The notes: generated by a model from the sequence alone, not told the origin. Counted from the first letter of the stretch, positions 1 through 6,438 are shown. The stretch: 8,852 bases of DNA from Bacteroidota bacterium (GCA_021816545.1 JAKAXP010000090.1:1-8852), one strand, 5' to 3'. A program made the numbers and translations.

Positions 1-22
1 GGATGCTGCGGCTGCAGCATCC
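1..22. repeat. Perfect 9-bp inverted repeat inside pth
   Basis: GGATGCTGC at 1-9 and GCAGCATCC at 14-22 are exact reverse complements with a 4-base loop. The repeat falls in the pth codons for an alanine-rich helix after MVLD. It is probably a by-product of GCN/GCA alanine codons, but it sits exactly at the window edge. Confidence 0.4.
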
Positions 23-102
23 AGTACCATAAAACCTACGTTGTGACGTGTGTTCCTATACTCGTCGCCTATGTTGCCAAGACCGGCGATAAGATGTTTC
101 AT
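1..102 (-). CDS. pth: Peptidyl-tRNA hydrolase, N-terminal 34 codons (cut by window edge)
   Basis: Peptidyl-tRNA hydrolase cleaves the ester bond of peptidyl-tRNAs that drop off the ribosome and so recycles tRNA in the cytoplasm. The ATG lies at 102-100 on the minus strand, and the frame stays open for 34 codons to base 1. The N-terminus reads as MKHLIAGLGNIGDEY followed by RNTRHNVGFMVLD. This is the family signature: the GLGN strand, the asparagine equivalent to Asn10, and the catalytic histidine in TRHNVG (His20 in E. coli numbering). The gene begins 24 bases after the rplY stop, a common rplY-pth pairing, so co-transcription is likely. No strong Shine-Dalgarno sequence precedes the ATG. The C-terminal part lies outside the window, so integrity cannot be judged. 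Confidence 0.93.
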   Translation of the reverse strand, partial: MKHLIAGLGNIGDEYRNTRHNVGFMVLDAAAAAS

Positions 103-126
103 TATTCACGCATTCAAGCGTTGTTG

Positions 127-738
127 TTACTCGGCAGCAGGTGCCTCAGGGGCAGCCTCAGCTCCCGGAGCAGCTGTTTCCTCCTCCTTCAGGGAGATCC
201 TGGAGACATCAACCGATACAATCATTGCACGCTTGTTGTCAATGATCTCAAGGTTTTCGTAGTTGAGGTCACCGATCTTGATTGACTGTCCGATGCCAAG
301 GCCGGTAATGTCAATTGTAAGATGATCAGGAACATGCTTCGTAAGACCCTTGACTTTAAGTGCTCTGCGCTTGACGCGAAGCTTGCCGCCGGCCTTTACT
401 CCGGATGATTCACCGGTAATCTTCAGCGGGATATTAATTATGACAGGTTTGTCTTCACTCACCTGCATGAAATCAATATGCTGGAGCTTGTCAGTAACAG
501 GGTGGAACTGTATCTCCTTCATCACTGCCGTATAATTCTTTCCGTCAACCTCGATGTTGGCTAGATATACTTCAGGGGTGTAAACAAGCCCGCGGAAAGC
601 GTTCTCATGTGCATAAAAATGAAGATTCCCGTTTTCCCTGTACATAACGCAGGGAACATTGTCTTCTGCCCTCAGGCTGTTGGTACTCTTCTTGCCGAAA
701 TGTTCGCGGGCCAGGGCTTTGATCTCAATGGTTTTCAT
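127..738 (-). CDS. rplY: 50S ribosomal protein L25 / general stress protein Ctc
   Basis: L25 binds 5S rRNA in the large ribosomal subunit. This 203-residue protein is the long CTC/TL5 form. An N-terminal L25 beta-barrel domain spans about residues 4-92 and ends in the typical HPVTDKLQHIDF segment. A second TL5-type beta domain covers about residues 98-180 (VIINIPLKITGES, then the GLGIGQSIKIGDL region). The protein closes with an Ala/Glu/Pro tail (about 184-203) that is probably disordered. The start is the ATG at 738-736; the upstream bases hold only a weak AAAGA-like element, normal for Bacteroidota. It lies 105 bases after prs, with a promoter-like box in the gap, and 24 bases before pth. 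The family call is very secure. Ctc is stress-induced in Bacillus, but nothing here shows stress regulation. Confidence 0.96.
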   Translation of the reverse strand: MKTIEIKALAREHFGKKSTNSLRAEDNVPCVMYRENGNLHFYAHENAFRGLVYTPEVYLANIEVDGKNYTAVMKEIQFHPVTDKLQHIDFMQVSEDKPVIINIPLKITGESSGVKAGGKLRVKRRALKVKGLTKHVPDHLTIDITGLGIGQSIKIGDLNYENLEIIDNKRAMIVSVDVSRISLKEEETAAPGAEAAPEAPAAE

Positions 739-825
739 CAGTCTTTAATTTGTTGTGCTACTCAAGGTTAATGCCATATAACCTCCCATTACACGTTTGA
801 CGTATTGTTTGAAAAAATTGGCCTG

Positions 826-856
826 CAAATATAGCTAAAAAGCTCAGAAAACAAAA
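826..856 (-). promoter_or_regulatory. Putative promoter for rplY-pth (TAnnTTTG type)
   Basis: On the minus strand TATATTTG (833-826) matches the Bacteroidota -7 consensus TAnnTTTG exactly. A TTTTG at 856-852 lies 18 bases upstream, close to the usual spacing of the -33 TTTG element. The -33 part overlaps the last codons of prs. This would let rplY-pth be transcribed separately from prs. The call is by motif match only. Confidence 0.5.
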
Positions 857-1782
857 CCCGAACTTATTGATGTGTTCGTGTATACTGCTTTTATTGCCTC
901 GGCGAAGATCTCGCCAACGGAAAGTACCTTGATTTTAGGCGACTGCGCTGTCATTGGAATACTGTCAGTGACAACGAGTTCCTCGAGCGGAGATTTATCA
1001 ATCTTCTCAATTGCGTTCCCCGAAAGGACCGGATGGGTTGCAACTGCCCTGACACTCAGTGCACCCCTGTCTTTCATCACCGTGGCAGCGAAGGTCAGCG
1101 TGCCTGCAGTGTCAACCAGGTCATCTATGATGACTACATGTCTCCCCTCCACATCACCGATTATTGATATTTCCTCTACTACGTTGGGCTTCTTGCGCAG
1201 CTTGTAGCAAAGCACCATCTCACACTGCAGGTGACGTGCATAGGCATTGGCCCTCTTGGAACCGCCCATGTCAGGTGCTGATACAGTCAGATTCGGGAGA
1301 TTGAGACTCCTTATGTAGGGAGCAAACAGTGCTGATCCGAAAAGGTGGTCAACAGGTACATCAAAGAAACCCTGTATCTGATCGGCATGCAGGTCAATCG
1401 TTATGATACGGTCAACACCCGCCTTTGTCAGCAGGTCAGCGGTGAGCTTGGCTCCCAGCGACACCCTCGGCCGGTCCTTGCGGTCCTGGCGCGCATATCC
1501 GTAATAGGGAATGACGGCATTTACCTTGTAGGCTGATGCCCGTTTGGCTGCGTCAATCATCAGCAGAAGTTCCATCAGGTTCTCCGCCGGAGGGTTGGTT
1601 GACTGGATGATGAAGACATGGCAGCCTCTCACCGATTCATCGAAGCAGGGCTGAAACTCGCCGTCACTGAAACTCAGGAGTGAACTCTTGCCCAGCTCGA
1701 TGCCGAGATGGTCAGCTATCTTTTCCGCTATCGTAAGTGATGAGGTGCAGGAGAATATCTTAAAAGGAGCCCGGCCGATCAT
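844..1782 (-). CDS. prs: Ribose-phosphate pyrophosphokinase (PRPP synthetase)
   Basis: Prs transfers pyrophosphate from ATP to ribose 5-phosphate to make PRPP, the precursor of purines, pyrimidines, NAD, histidine and tryptophan. The 312 residues match the usual class I length. Visible motifs are the FSDGEFQP region (about 38-45), the YARQDRK loop (96-102), DLHADQIQGFF with the catalytic-site histidine (130-140), and the flexible-loop Lys194 and Arg196 in YKLRKKPN, equivalent to the catalytic Lys/Arg pair. The PRPP-binding loop VIIDDLVDTAGT is at 218-229. The start is the ATG at 1782-1780, giving an N-terminus MIGRAPFKIFS like those of Bacteroidota homologues. It sits 60 bases after engB and 105 before rplY. 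A -7-like box upstream suggests its own promoter besides read-through. No residue expected for activity is missing. Confidence 0.97.
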   Translation of the reverse strand: MIGRAPFKIFSCTSSLTIAEKIADHLGIELGKSSLLSFSDGEFQPCFDESVRGCHVFIIQSTNPPAENLMELLLMIDAAKRASAYKVNAVIPYYGYARQDRKDRPRVSLGAKLTADLLTKAGVDRIITIDLHADQIQGFFDVPVDHLFGSALFAPYIRSLNLPNLTVSAPDMGGSKRANAYARHLQCEMVLCYKLRKKPNVVEEISIIGDVEGRHVVIIDDLVDTAGTLTFAATVMKDRGALSVRAVATHPVLSGNAIEKIDKSPLEELVVTDSIPMTAQSPKIKVLSVGEIFAEAIKAVYTNTSISSGFVF

Positions 1783-1819
1783 ATCTGTTATTGTATTAGG
1801 GTTTCACTGAACGATGCCG

Positions 1820-1827
1820 CAAAAATA
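1820..1827 (-). promoter_or_regulatory. Putative -7 box upstream of prs
   Basis: TATTTTTG on the minus strand matches TAnnTTTG in the 60-base gap between engB and prs, leaving a leader of roughly 30 bases. No clear TTTG -33 element is found 17-23 bases upstream, so the call is weaker than the one before rplY. Confidence 0.35.
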
Positions 1828-1842
1828 ATATTTATGGGTCAA

Positions 1843-2451
1843 TCATTTTCTTCCGGTGAAAAATATCATGGTCTCTTTGATGTAATCCAGCACCTCATCC
1901 CTTCCGGTACCCTTTGCAGCAGATGTCACGAAAGTGGGTGGCAGGCTCTCCCATTCCCGGAGCATGACCCTGTCATGGGCAGCCCTGTTCTTCCCGGCAT
2001 CGGCTGCCGAAAGCTTGTCAGTCTTCGTGAAAACCCTTGCAAAGGGAACACCGTTCAGCGCCAGCTTCTCCATGAATGCAAGGTCTGAAGCCATTGGTTC
2101 ATGCCTTGCGTCAACAAGCACAAAGAGCAGTATAAGGTTTTCGCGCAATGTGATATACGAAGTAAATAGTTTATCCCACTGTTCCCGCGTCTTCTGCGAA
2201 ACACGGGCGTAACCGTACCCCGGCAGGTCTACAAGATACCAGCTCTCATTGATAATAAAATGATTGATCGTCTGTGTCTTGCCCGGACTGCCGGAGGTCT
2301 TGGCAAGACCCTTTCTCCCGACAAGCATATTGATAAGTGACGACTTGCCAACATTTGACCTCCCGATAAACGCATATTCAGGATAGTCGGGCGCCGGCAG
2401 CTGGCTTATTTTGGCACTGCTTGTTACAAATGAGGCTGACCTGATGATCAT
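1843..2451 (-). CDS. engB: Ribosome biogenesis GTP-binding protein YihA/YsxC/EngB
   Basis: EngB is an essential GTPase needed for late assembly of the 50S subunit. From the chosen start the protein has 202 residues, the normal length. The TRAFAC GTPase motifs are in order: G1 GRSNVGKS (30-37), switch I with SGSPGKTQTIN (53-63), G3 DLPGYGYA (75-82), G4 TKTD (142-145) and G5 TSAAKG (176-181). The ATG at 2451-2449 is preferred because homologues begin close to it and it overlaps the upstream thioesterase stop as TGATG, which suggests translational coupling. A GTG one codon upstream (2454) is the alternative. The gene follows the thioesterase directly and precedes prs. EngB beside ribosomal and translation genes fits a growth-linked block. 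Confidence 0.96.
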   Translation of the reverse strand: MIIRSASFVTSSAKISQLPAPDYPEYAFIGRSNVGKSSLINMLVGRKGLAKTSGSPGKTQTINHFIINESWYLVDLPGYGYARVSQKTREQWDKLFTSYITLRENLILLFVLVDARHEPMASDLAFMEKLALNGVPFARVFTKTDKLSAADAGKNRAAHDRVMLREWESLPPTFVTSAAKGTGRDEVLDYIKETMIFFTGRK

Positions 2452-2837
2452 CACCCGTTCAGCTTTTCCATGAACCGCCTGTTGTCAATTATGAATCTCT
2501 CATGCATCCCTTCGCCTATCTTTCCCTTATCATCGCTTGCTTCAACATGAAAGAGAAGCCTGTTGCCGTTTACTTCCTGCAGTGTGGCGGTACAGGTAAC
2601 GGTCTTTCCCACAGGGGTGGCCTTGAGGTGCCTGATGTTAACCTCTGTCCCGACGGTGCCCTCTCCTTCATTGAGGCACGCCTCTACAGCCGTCATGGCT
2701 GTCTGTTCCATAAATGCAATCATCGCCGGTGTTGAGAGTACATCATGCAGCCCTGATCCGTAAACCGCTGCGGTATCATTCGGGCCAACCGTCATTGTTT
2801 TTGTGAGCCTTATGCCAGGTACCAGAATCTGTGACAT
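2451..2837 (-). CDS. Hotdog-fold acyl-CoA thioesterase, FlK-like
   Basis: This 128-residue protein fits the hotdog thioesterase superfamily, subgroup of fluoroacetyl-CoA thioesterase FlK. Known FlK catalytic residues are Thr42, Glu50 and His76. Here Thr36 (STPAM), Glu44 (FMEQ) and His70 (NIRHLKATPVG) keep exactly the same 8- and 26-residue spacing. The GEGTVGT segment (58-64) before the histidine strand is also typical. It probably hydrolyses a small acyl-CoA in the cytoplasm. The substrate cannot be read from sequence, and fluoroacetate specificity should not be assumed because this family is widespread in bacteria without fluoroacetate metabolism. The stop overlaps the engB start, and the gene begins 6 bases after the lipoprotein gene, so it lies inside the operon. 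No signal peptide is visible. Confidence 0.85.
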   Translation of the reverse strand: MSQILVPGIRLTKTMTVGPNDTAAVYGSGLHDVLSTPAMIAFMEQTAMTAVEACLNEGEGTVGTEVNIRHLKATPVGKTVTCTATLQEVNGNRLLFHVEASDDKGKIGEGMHERFIIDNRRFMEKLNG

Positions 2838-2843
2838 AATGAT

Positions 2844-3605
2844 TTAGTTTAGGTCTTTATATGGAAGAGGTATGGCCAGGCGGTAATAGAGCCTGTTACC
2901 AAACTGTGTCAGGTATGATGCAATGACCACCACGGAGTCGGCTTTGTGCCCTGGTGTCTTTTGCAGGTCAAGATAACCCGTGGTTGCAGTCTGCAGCAGA
3001 AGCGCCAGTGAGTCCATGTCTACCAGCCCGTTGACATAATCACCCCTGTAGTACTTCGCTTTCTCAGCCATGTCAGTAAACTCTATGAATACCTTGTACC
3101 CGCCTCTGTCCTCGTAGCGGTCATTGACCCTGTACCTGAGGGTCGGGTAATCGGTCACCTTTTCTCCGCTCATCATGAACTCCTCGATGCCCGGGACCCG
3201 TTTGCCGTCGACATAGCCGATCCTGGCCTTGACCCGGCCACTCTTGTAATACTGTACCTGGTCTCCGTGAATTGTATCATTGACATACGGGGTGACCCTG
3301 AAGAGTTTCCCGTCAGGGTAATACCATTTTGCTTCACCGTTTTTCTTGTCACCTGAGTAAGGTATCTCCTGTTCCAGGGCGCCGCCCTTGTAAAAGGTAC
3401 GGGTGATACCTTCTTTAAGGCCGTTTTTATAGTTAACTTCTCTCAGTTTGATGTTATCCTTGATATAATTCTTTACGCCGGTGTATCCTGTGTCAGCAAC
3501 ATGTCCGTCCTTTTTCCGGTCGGCCCCTTCCTTGCCTGCACCCCCTCCGCAGGCGGAGGCAAGTAACATGATGATTGCTGCCGTAAGCAGTGTCAGCTGT
3601 TTCAT
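2844..3605 (-). CDS. Lipoprotein with YwqK/MORN-like repeats
   Basis: The 253-residue product starts with a lipoprotein signal: KQ, a hydrophobic stretch (4-15), and the lipobox ASAC with Cys19 as the lipidated residue. A Gly/Lys/Asp-rich linker (20-42) follows. Residues about 55-140 hold roughly three imperfect 23-25-residue repeats of the form Y-x-NG...G....YY..G.L, as in MORN/YwqK proteins. The C-terminal part (about 155-253) carries no motif I recognise. Such proteins are often auto-named 'YwqK family antitoxin', but no toxin partner is present. It is probably anchored in the outer membrane facing the periplasm, since the residues after Cys19 are Gly-rich rather than the acidic stretch linked to surface export in Bacteroidota. 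Its ATG overlaps the manA stop as ATGA, and the thioesterase begins 6 bases after its stop. The molecular function is unknown. Confidence 0.82.
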   Translation of the reverse strand: MKQLTLLTAAIIMLLASACGGGAGKEGADRKKDGHVADTGYTGVKNYIKDNIKLREVNYKNGLKEGITRTFYKGGALEQEIPYSGDKKNGEAKWYYPDGKLFRVTPYVNDTIHGDQVQYYKSGRVKARIGYVDGKRVPGIEEFMMSGEKVTDYPTLRYRVNDRYEDRGGYKVFIEFTDMAEKAKYYRGDYVNGLVDMDSLALLLQTATTGYLDLQKTPGHKADSVVVIASYLTQFGNRLYYRLAIPLPYKDLN

Positions 3606-4600
3606 ATTGTCTTTGTTTTTTGTGGTACGAATACTTCAAGCAGGGTGGCCTTCCCCCTTGGGATGATGGCAACACTGTCGGCTGAAGCCGGGATAAGGAT
3701 GGTTTCACCGGCCTTAATCTCTTCACTGTGACCGTTCCACTCAACCACAGCCATGCTTTCTGTGCAGATGTATATGACAAACGAGTCAGTAAGGCTGTAA
3801 TCCTTTATGATAGGCCTGTCAAACATGATGAGGCTTGTATGGAACCAGGGACTCTCCGCAAGGAGTACCGTCCTGTTCAGCTCAGGTGCAGTTTTTATAA
3901 GATTGTTACTGTCAAGGCCGAAATTGATTGCATCGAGGGCAAGGGCTGTGTGCATCTCGCGTGGTTTACCCGAGACATCAACGCGGTCCCAGTCATAAAT
4001 GCGGTAGGTGACATCGGAGGTCTGCTGTATTTCGGCAAGAAGCACACCGGCACCAATTGCATGTACCATGCCTGCAGGGATGAAAAAGACATCGCCCGCA
4101 CTTACCGGTGTTTCATTAACCAGGTCTGCAAGTTTTTTGCCTGCAAGATATTCCAGGTATTCTTCCTTCGAAGTCTTCCTCCTGAATCCGGTATGGATTA
4201 CTGCTCCCGGCTTCGCATCCATGACATACCACATCTCCGTCTTGCCCCAGGCATGGTGCCTCTCGGATGCAAGCCTGTCGTCAGGATGGACCTGGATTGA
4301 GAGTTTGTCTGCAGCGTCAATGAATTTTATCAGCAGCGGAAACTCAGTCCCGAACTTGCTGTATACAGACTCTCCAAGCAGCTCATCCATGTAGATTTCG
4401 GCTATCTCTTCCAGGGTGTTGCCCTTCAGGAACCCATTGACAACCACCGAGCTGGATCCGGTTATGCCACATATCTCCCAGCTTTCACCGGTTTTTGCAC
4501 CTGCCTTAACCTTCTTGCCGAAGCGCTTCCCGAGGGTGTCTCCTCCCCACAGTGTCTCCTTGAGCACAGGTCTGAACCGGATGGGATAGAGTGAGCTCAT
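3602..4600 (-). CDS. manA: Mannose-6-phosphate isomerase, class I (cupin)
   Basis: ManA interconverts mannose 6-phosphate and fructose 6-phosphate, linking glycolysis with GDP-mannose and glycan synthesis. The protein is 332 residues from the ATG at 4600-4598, of the short Firmicutes/Bacteroidota class I type. Zinc ligands are visible as Gln103 and His105 (SIQVHPDD), Glu122 (KTEMWYV) and His180 (IPAGMVHAIGAG). The catalytic-site arginine region (YRIYDWDR) is at about 199-206, and a C-terminal cupin half follows. The frame also stays open upstream to a TTG at 4621, but that start would overlap the Dabb gene, and homologues begin near SLYPIRF, so the ATG four bases after the Dabb stop is favoured. 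Its stop overlaps the start of the lipoprotein gene. Cytoplasmic; no damage seen. Confidence 0.94.
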   Translation of the reverse strand: MSSLYPIRFRPVLKETLWGGDTLGKRFGKKVKAGAKTGESWEICGITGSSSVVVNGFLKGNTLEEIAEIYMDELLGESVYSKFGTEFPLLIKFIDAADKLSIQVHPDDRLASERHHAWGKTEMWYVMDAKPGAVIHTGFRRKTSKEEYLEYLAGKKLADLVNETPVSAGDVFFIPAGMVHAIGAGVLLAEIQQTSDVTYRIYDWDRVDVSGKPREMHTALALDAINFGLDSNNLIKTAPELNRTVLLAESPWFHTSLIMFDRPIIKDYSLTDSFVIYICTESMAVVEWNGHSEEIKAGETILIPASADSVAIIPRGKATLLEVFVPQKTKTI

Positions 4601-4604
4601 TGCT

Positions 4605-4907
4605 TCAGAAGTTATAGTCAACCACCAGCTTCGCCTTTTTTATCACGGAGGCAGCAGCCACCGCATCACGGTGCGGTTCACTGGACTGATAACGCTTCAG
4701 ATCTGCCACTGAGGCAAAGGTGGCGTCAATTACAAAGTCACCGGCATGGTCCACATCAGTGATATTTACGCCCGTCCGATATTCAATGATGTACTTCAGC
4801 CGGTTGCCCAGCGGCCCGAAGATCTCCTTCAGCTTCATGACCGACTGCTCCCTCTCTTCTGGAGTTACCGGCGGTGACAGCTTAAAGATCACGATGTGCT
4901 TTACCAT
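4605..4907 (-). CDS. Dabb family protein (stress-responsive alpha/beta barrel domain)
   Basis: This 100-residue single-domain protein matches the Dabb (dimeric alpha-beta barrel, stress-responsive A/B barrel) family. It starts with MVKHIVIFKL, the usual first strand, has a helix around 17-30, a central NITDVDHAGDFVIDATF strand region, and the SSEPHRDAV segment near 75-83 that is characteristic of the fold. Members form homodimers. Some bind small hydrophobic ligands or act in polyketide cyclisation or stress responses, but most bacterial members have no known reaction, and none can be assigned here. It is the first gene of the leftward operon, divergent from udk, with manA starting four bases after its stop. 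The start ATG at 4907-4905 is unambiguous. Confidence 0.88.
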   Translation of the reverse strand: MVKHIVIFKLSPPVTPEEREQSVMKLKEIFGPLGNRLKYIIEYRTGVNITDVDHAGDFVIDATFASVADLKRYQSSEPHRDAVAAASVIKKAKLVVDYNF

Positions 4908-4921
4908 ACAGTTGTTTTTGC

Positions 4922-4929
4922 TACTTTTG
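4922..4929 (+). promoter_or_regulatory. Putative -7 box for udk
   Basis: TACTTTTG matches TAnnTTTG exactly and ends 19 bases before the udk ATG, which predicts a very short leader. The -33 position has only a weak TTTA at 4900-4903, inside the divergent gene's first codons. Confidence 0.45.
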
Positions 4930-4932
4930 GTA

Positions 4933-4940
4933 CAAAAATA
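4933..4940 (-). promoter_or_regulatory. Putative -7 box for the leftward Dabb-manA operon
   Basis: TATTTTTG on the minus strand matches TAnnTTTG and lies 25 bases before the Dabb ATG. It faces the udk box across a 3-base spacer, forming a near-palindrome (TTTTG-GTA-CAAAA at the core). No TTTG is seen at the -33 position, which would fall inside udk. Confidence 0.42.
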
Positions 4941-4948
4941 ATCATTTT

Positions 4949-5557
4949 ATGCTTATTGTCGGGATCGCCGGAGGCACAGGATCAGGAAAGACAACCGTTG
5001 TACGAAAACTAATTGAGATGCTCCCCCCGGGGGAAGTGGTGATACTGCCGCAGGACAGCTATTACCGTGATAACAGTCACATCCCGGTTGAGCAGAGGCA
5101 GAACATCAACTTTGACCATCCTGACTCTGTGGAGTGGCCTCTTCTGATAGCCCACCTGGCTGAGCTCAAGGCCGGAAGGCCCATTATGATGCCGATATAC
5201 TCTTACCTCACCTGTGTCAGGTCAGAAGAAACCATCCCAATCAGGCCTGCCGAGGTGGTTGTTGTGGAGGGAATTCTGGTTCTTGCTGACCCTGGCCTCC
5301 GCCAGATGCTTGACATAAAGGTGTTCGTCGATGCCGATGCCGACGACAGGCTGGGAAGAGTTATACAGCGTGACATCGTGGAACGTGGCCGCTCGGTGCT
5401 GATGGTCCTTGAACGGTACAACAAAACAGTGAAACCGTCACACCTGCAGTTCATCGAACCGTCAAAGAGGTATGCCGATATAATTATTCCCGGGGGAGGG
5501 GAGAACCTTGTCGGGATTGAGGTTCTCAGGACCATCGTGGAGAAGCACCTGCGGTAA
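4949..5557 (+). CDS. udk: Uridine kinase
   Basis: Uridine/cytidine kinase phosphorylates uridine (and usually cytidine) to the 5'-monophosphate in pyrimidine salvage. The protein has 202 residues, normal for bacterial Udk. It shows the Walker A loop GGTGSGKTT (8-16), the catalytic-site Asp36 in LPQDSYYR, the NFDHPDS nucleoside-site motif (54-60), VVVVEGIL (103-110) and the lid segment QRDIVERGR (140-148). At the base-recognition segment it reads PIYSYLTCVR (82-91), with Cys89 at the place where many homologues carry histidine (YDxxxHxR). The start ATG at 4949 leaves a 41-base gap to the divergent Dabb gene with a promoter box inside it. It converges with pdxJ 80 bases downstream. It appears monocistronic. 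Confidence 0.94.
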   Translation: MLIVGIAGGTGSGKTTVVRKLIEMLPPGEVVILPQDSYYRDNSHIPVEQRQNINFDHPDSVEWPLLIAHLAELKAGRPIMMPIYSYLTCVRSEETIPIRPAEVVVVEGILVLADPGLRQMLDIKVFVDADADDRLGRVIQRDIVERGRSVLMVLERYNKTVKPSHLQFIEPSKRYADIIIPGGGENLVGIEVLRTIVEKHLR

Positions 5558-5637
5558 CAGGCCAGCCAACTCCGGCAGGGCATCCTGCTTCAGAAACCGT
5601 AGTGGTGACCGCGGCCGGGGCGGCAGCCTTTCAGGCG

Positions 5638-6357
5638 TCAGCTTCTGCGGAGTTCCCGCAGGTACATCTGGATTGTGTTCTCGAGCCCGTAATACAATGC
5701 ATCCGCTATCAGCGCGTGCCCTATTGAGACTTCCATCAGCCACGGAATATGACTGTGCAGCCATGACAGGTTGTTGAGGTCAAGGTCATGCCCCGCGTTG
5801 ATCCCGAGCCCTGCCTCACGGGCAATCAATGCAGCATTGAGGAACGGAGCCACTGCTGCATCCCTGTCTGACGGATAAATCGAGGCATATGGTTCTGTGT
5901 AAAGCTCAATGCGGTCAGTGCCGGTGCGGGCAGCGTACTCAATCATCTCCGGATCAGTGCCCGTGAAGATGGATGTGCGGATCCCCTTCTCATGAAAACG
6001 GGCAATCACACCGGTAAGAAATGCCAGGTGCTTCTTTGTGTCCCACCCTGCGTTGGAGGTAATTGCATCATGTGCGTCAGGCACCAGGGTTACCTGGTCA
6101 GGAACCACATCAAGTACCAGCCTGATAAATTTCTCTTCCGGATTCCCCTCGATGTTGAACTCGGTGGTGACGATATCCCTTATGTCATATACATCACTGT
6201 AGCGGATATGCCTCTCGTCAGGCCTCGGGTGAACAGTGATACCTTCGGCACCGAACCCCTGGCACTTCACAGCTGCAAGTTTCACATCCGGGACATTGCC
6301 TCCCCGTGCATTCCGGAGGGTGGCAATCTTGTTTATGTTTACGCTCAGTCTTGTCAT
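5638..6357 (-). CDS. pdxJ: Pyridoxine 5'-phosphate synthase
   Basis: PdxJ condenses 3-amino-2-oxopropyl phosphate with 1-deoxy-D-xylulose 5-phosphate to make pyridoxine 5'-phosphate, the last ring-forming step of DXP-dependent vitamin B6 synthesis. The protein is 239 residues, a full-length TIM barrel. Active-site residues align with E. coli numbering: His43, Arg45 and His50 (HPRPDERHI), Glu70 (FNIEGN), Glu151 (DRIELYT) and His190 (NAGHDL). The segment VPDAHDAITSN, ahead of GWDT, is the variant usual in Bacteroidota. The start at 6357-6355 gives MTRLSVNINKIATLRNARGG, the standard N-terminus. The gene is divergent from the CBS gene and convergent with udk, so it seems to be transcribed alone. 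No clear terminator is visible in the 80-base convergent gap. Confidence 0.97.
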   Translation of the reverse strand: MTRLSVNINKIATLRNARGGNVPDVKLAAVKCQGFGAEGITVHPRPDERHIRYSDVYDIRDIVTTEFNIEGNPEEKFIRLVLDVVPDQVTLVPDAHDAITSNAGWDTKKHLAFLTGVIARFHEKGIRTSIFTGTDPEMIEYAARTGTDRIELYTEPYASIYPSDRDAAVAPFLNAALIAREAGLGINAGHDLDLNNLSWLHSHIPWLMEVSIGHALIADALYYGLENTIQMYLRELRRS

Positions 6358-6382
6358 GGCATTCTTCTGCTGATTCGGCGTG

Positions 6383-6418
6383 TAAAGTTATAAAGATCCG
6401 CAGTTTTTTGTACTTTTA
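6383..6418. promoter_or_regulatory. Weak divergent promoter candidates between pdxJ and the CBS gene
   Basis: The 81-base divergent gap (6358-6438) must hold starts for both genes. The best candidates are TACTTTTA (6411-6418, plus) and TAACTTTA (6390-6383, minus), each missing only the final G of TAnnTTTG. No convincing -33 TTTG accompanies either one. This is a low-confidence assignment. Confidence 0.25.
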
Positions 6419-6438
6419 TTCGCCAAATGAGCCGTTGA

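Noticed and set aside
841..843. Short AGCT-TTTT-AGCT hairpin at the prs stop as a terminator
   Set aside because: The stem is only 4 bp of a self-complementary tetramer, and the following sequence is the rplY promoter box rather than a T-run.
2451..2837. Fluoroacetate resistance
   Set aside because: The triad fits FlK, but no fluorination or fluoroacetate-linked gene is nearby, and FlK-like proteins are common in bacteria without that metabolism.
2844..3605. Toxin-antitoxin locus suggested by the YwqK-like repeats
   Set aside because: The protein is a lipoprotein with MORN-like repeats in a housekeeping operon, and no small toxin gene lies next to it. The 'antitoxin' label in this family is not functional evidence.
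3728..4300. Long plus-strand open frame (190 codons) opposite manA
   Set aside because: It is antisense to a clear manA with intact zinc ligands, is Cys-rich without any domain pattern, and has no promoter box. It is a shadow of codon bias.
5558..5637. Terminator between the convergent udk and pdxJ
   Set aside because: The only hairpin I see is a 4-bp GCCT/AGGC stem at 5626-5636 without a T-run on either side. The gap is GC-rich but does not form a convincing intrinsic terminator.
5462..5777. Open frames on both strands across the udk-pdxJ junction
   Set aside because: They overlap the 3' ends of two secure genes, have Arg/Ser/Pro-rich translations and show no recognisable fold or start signal.
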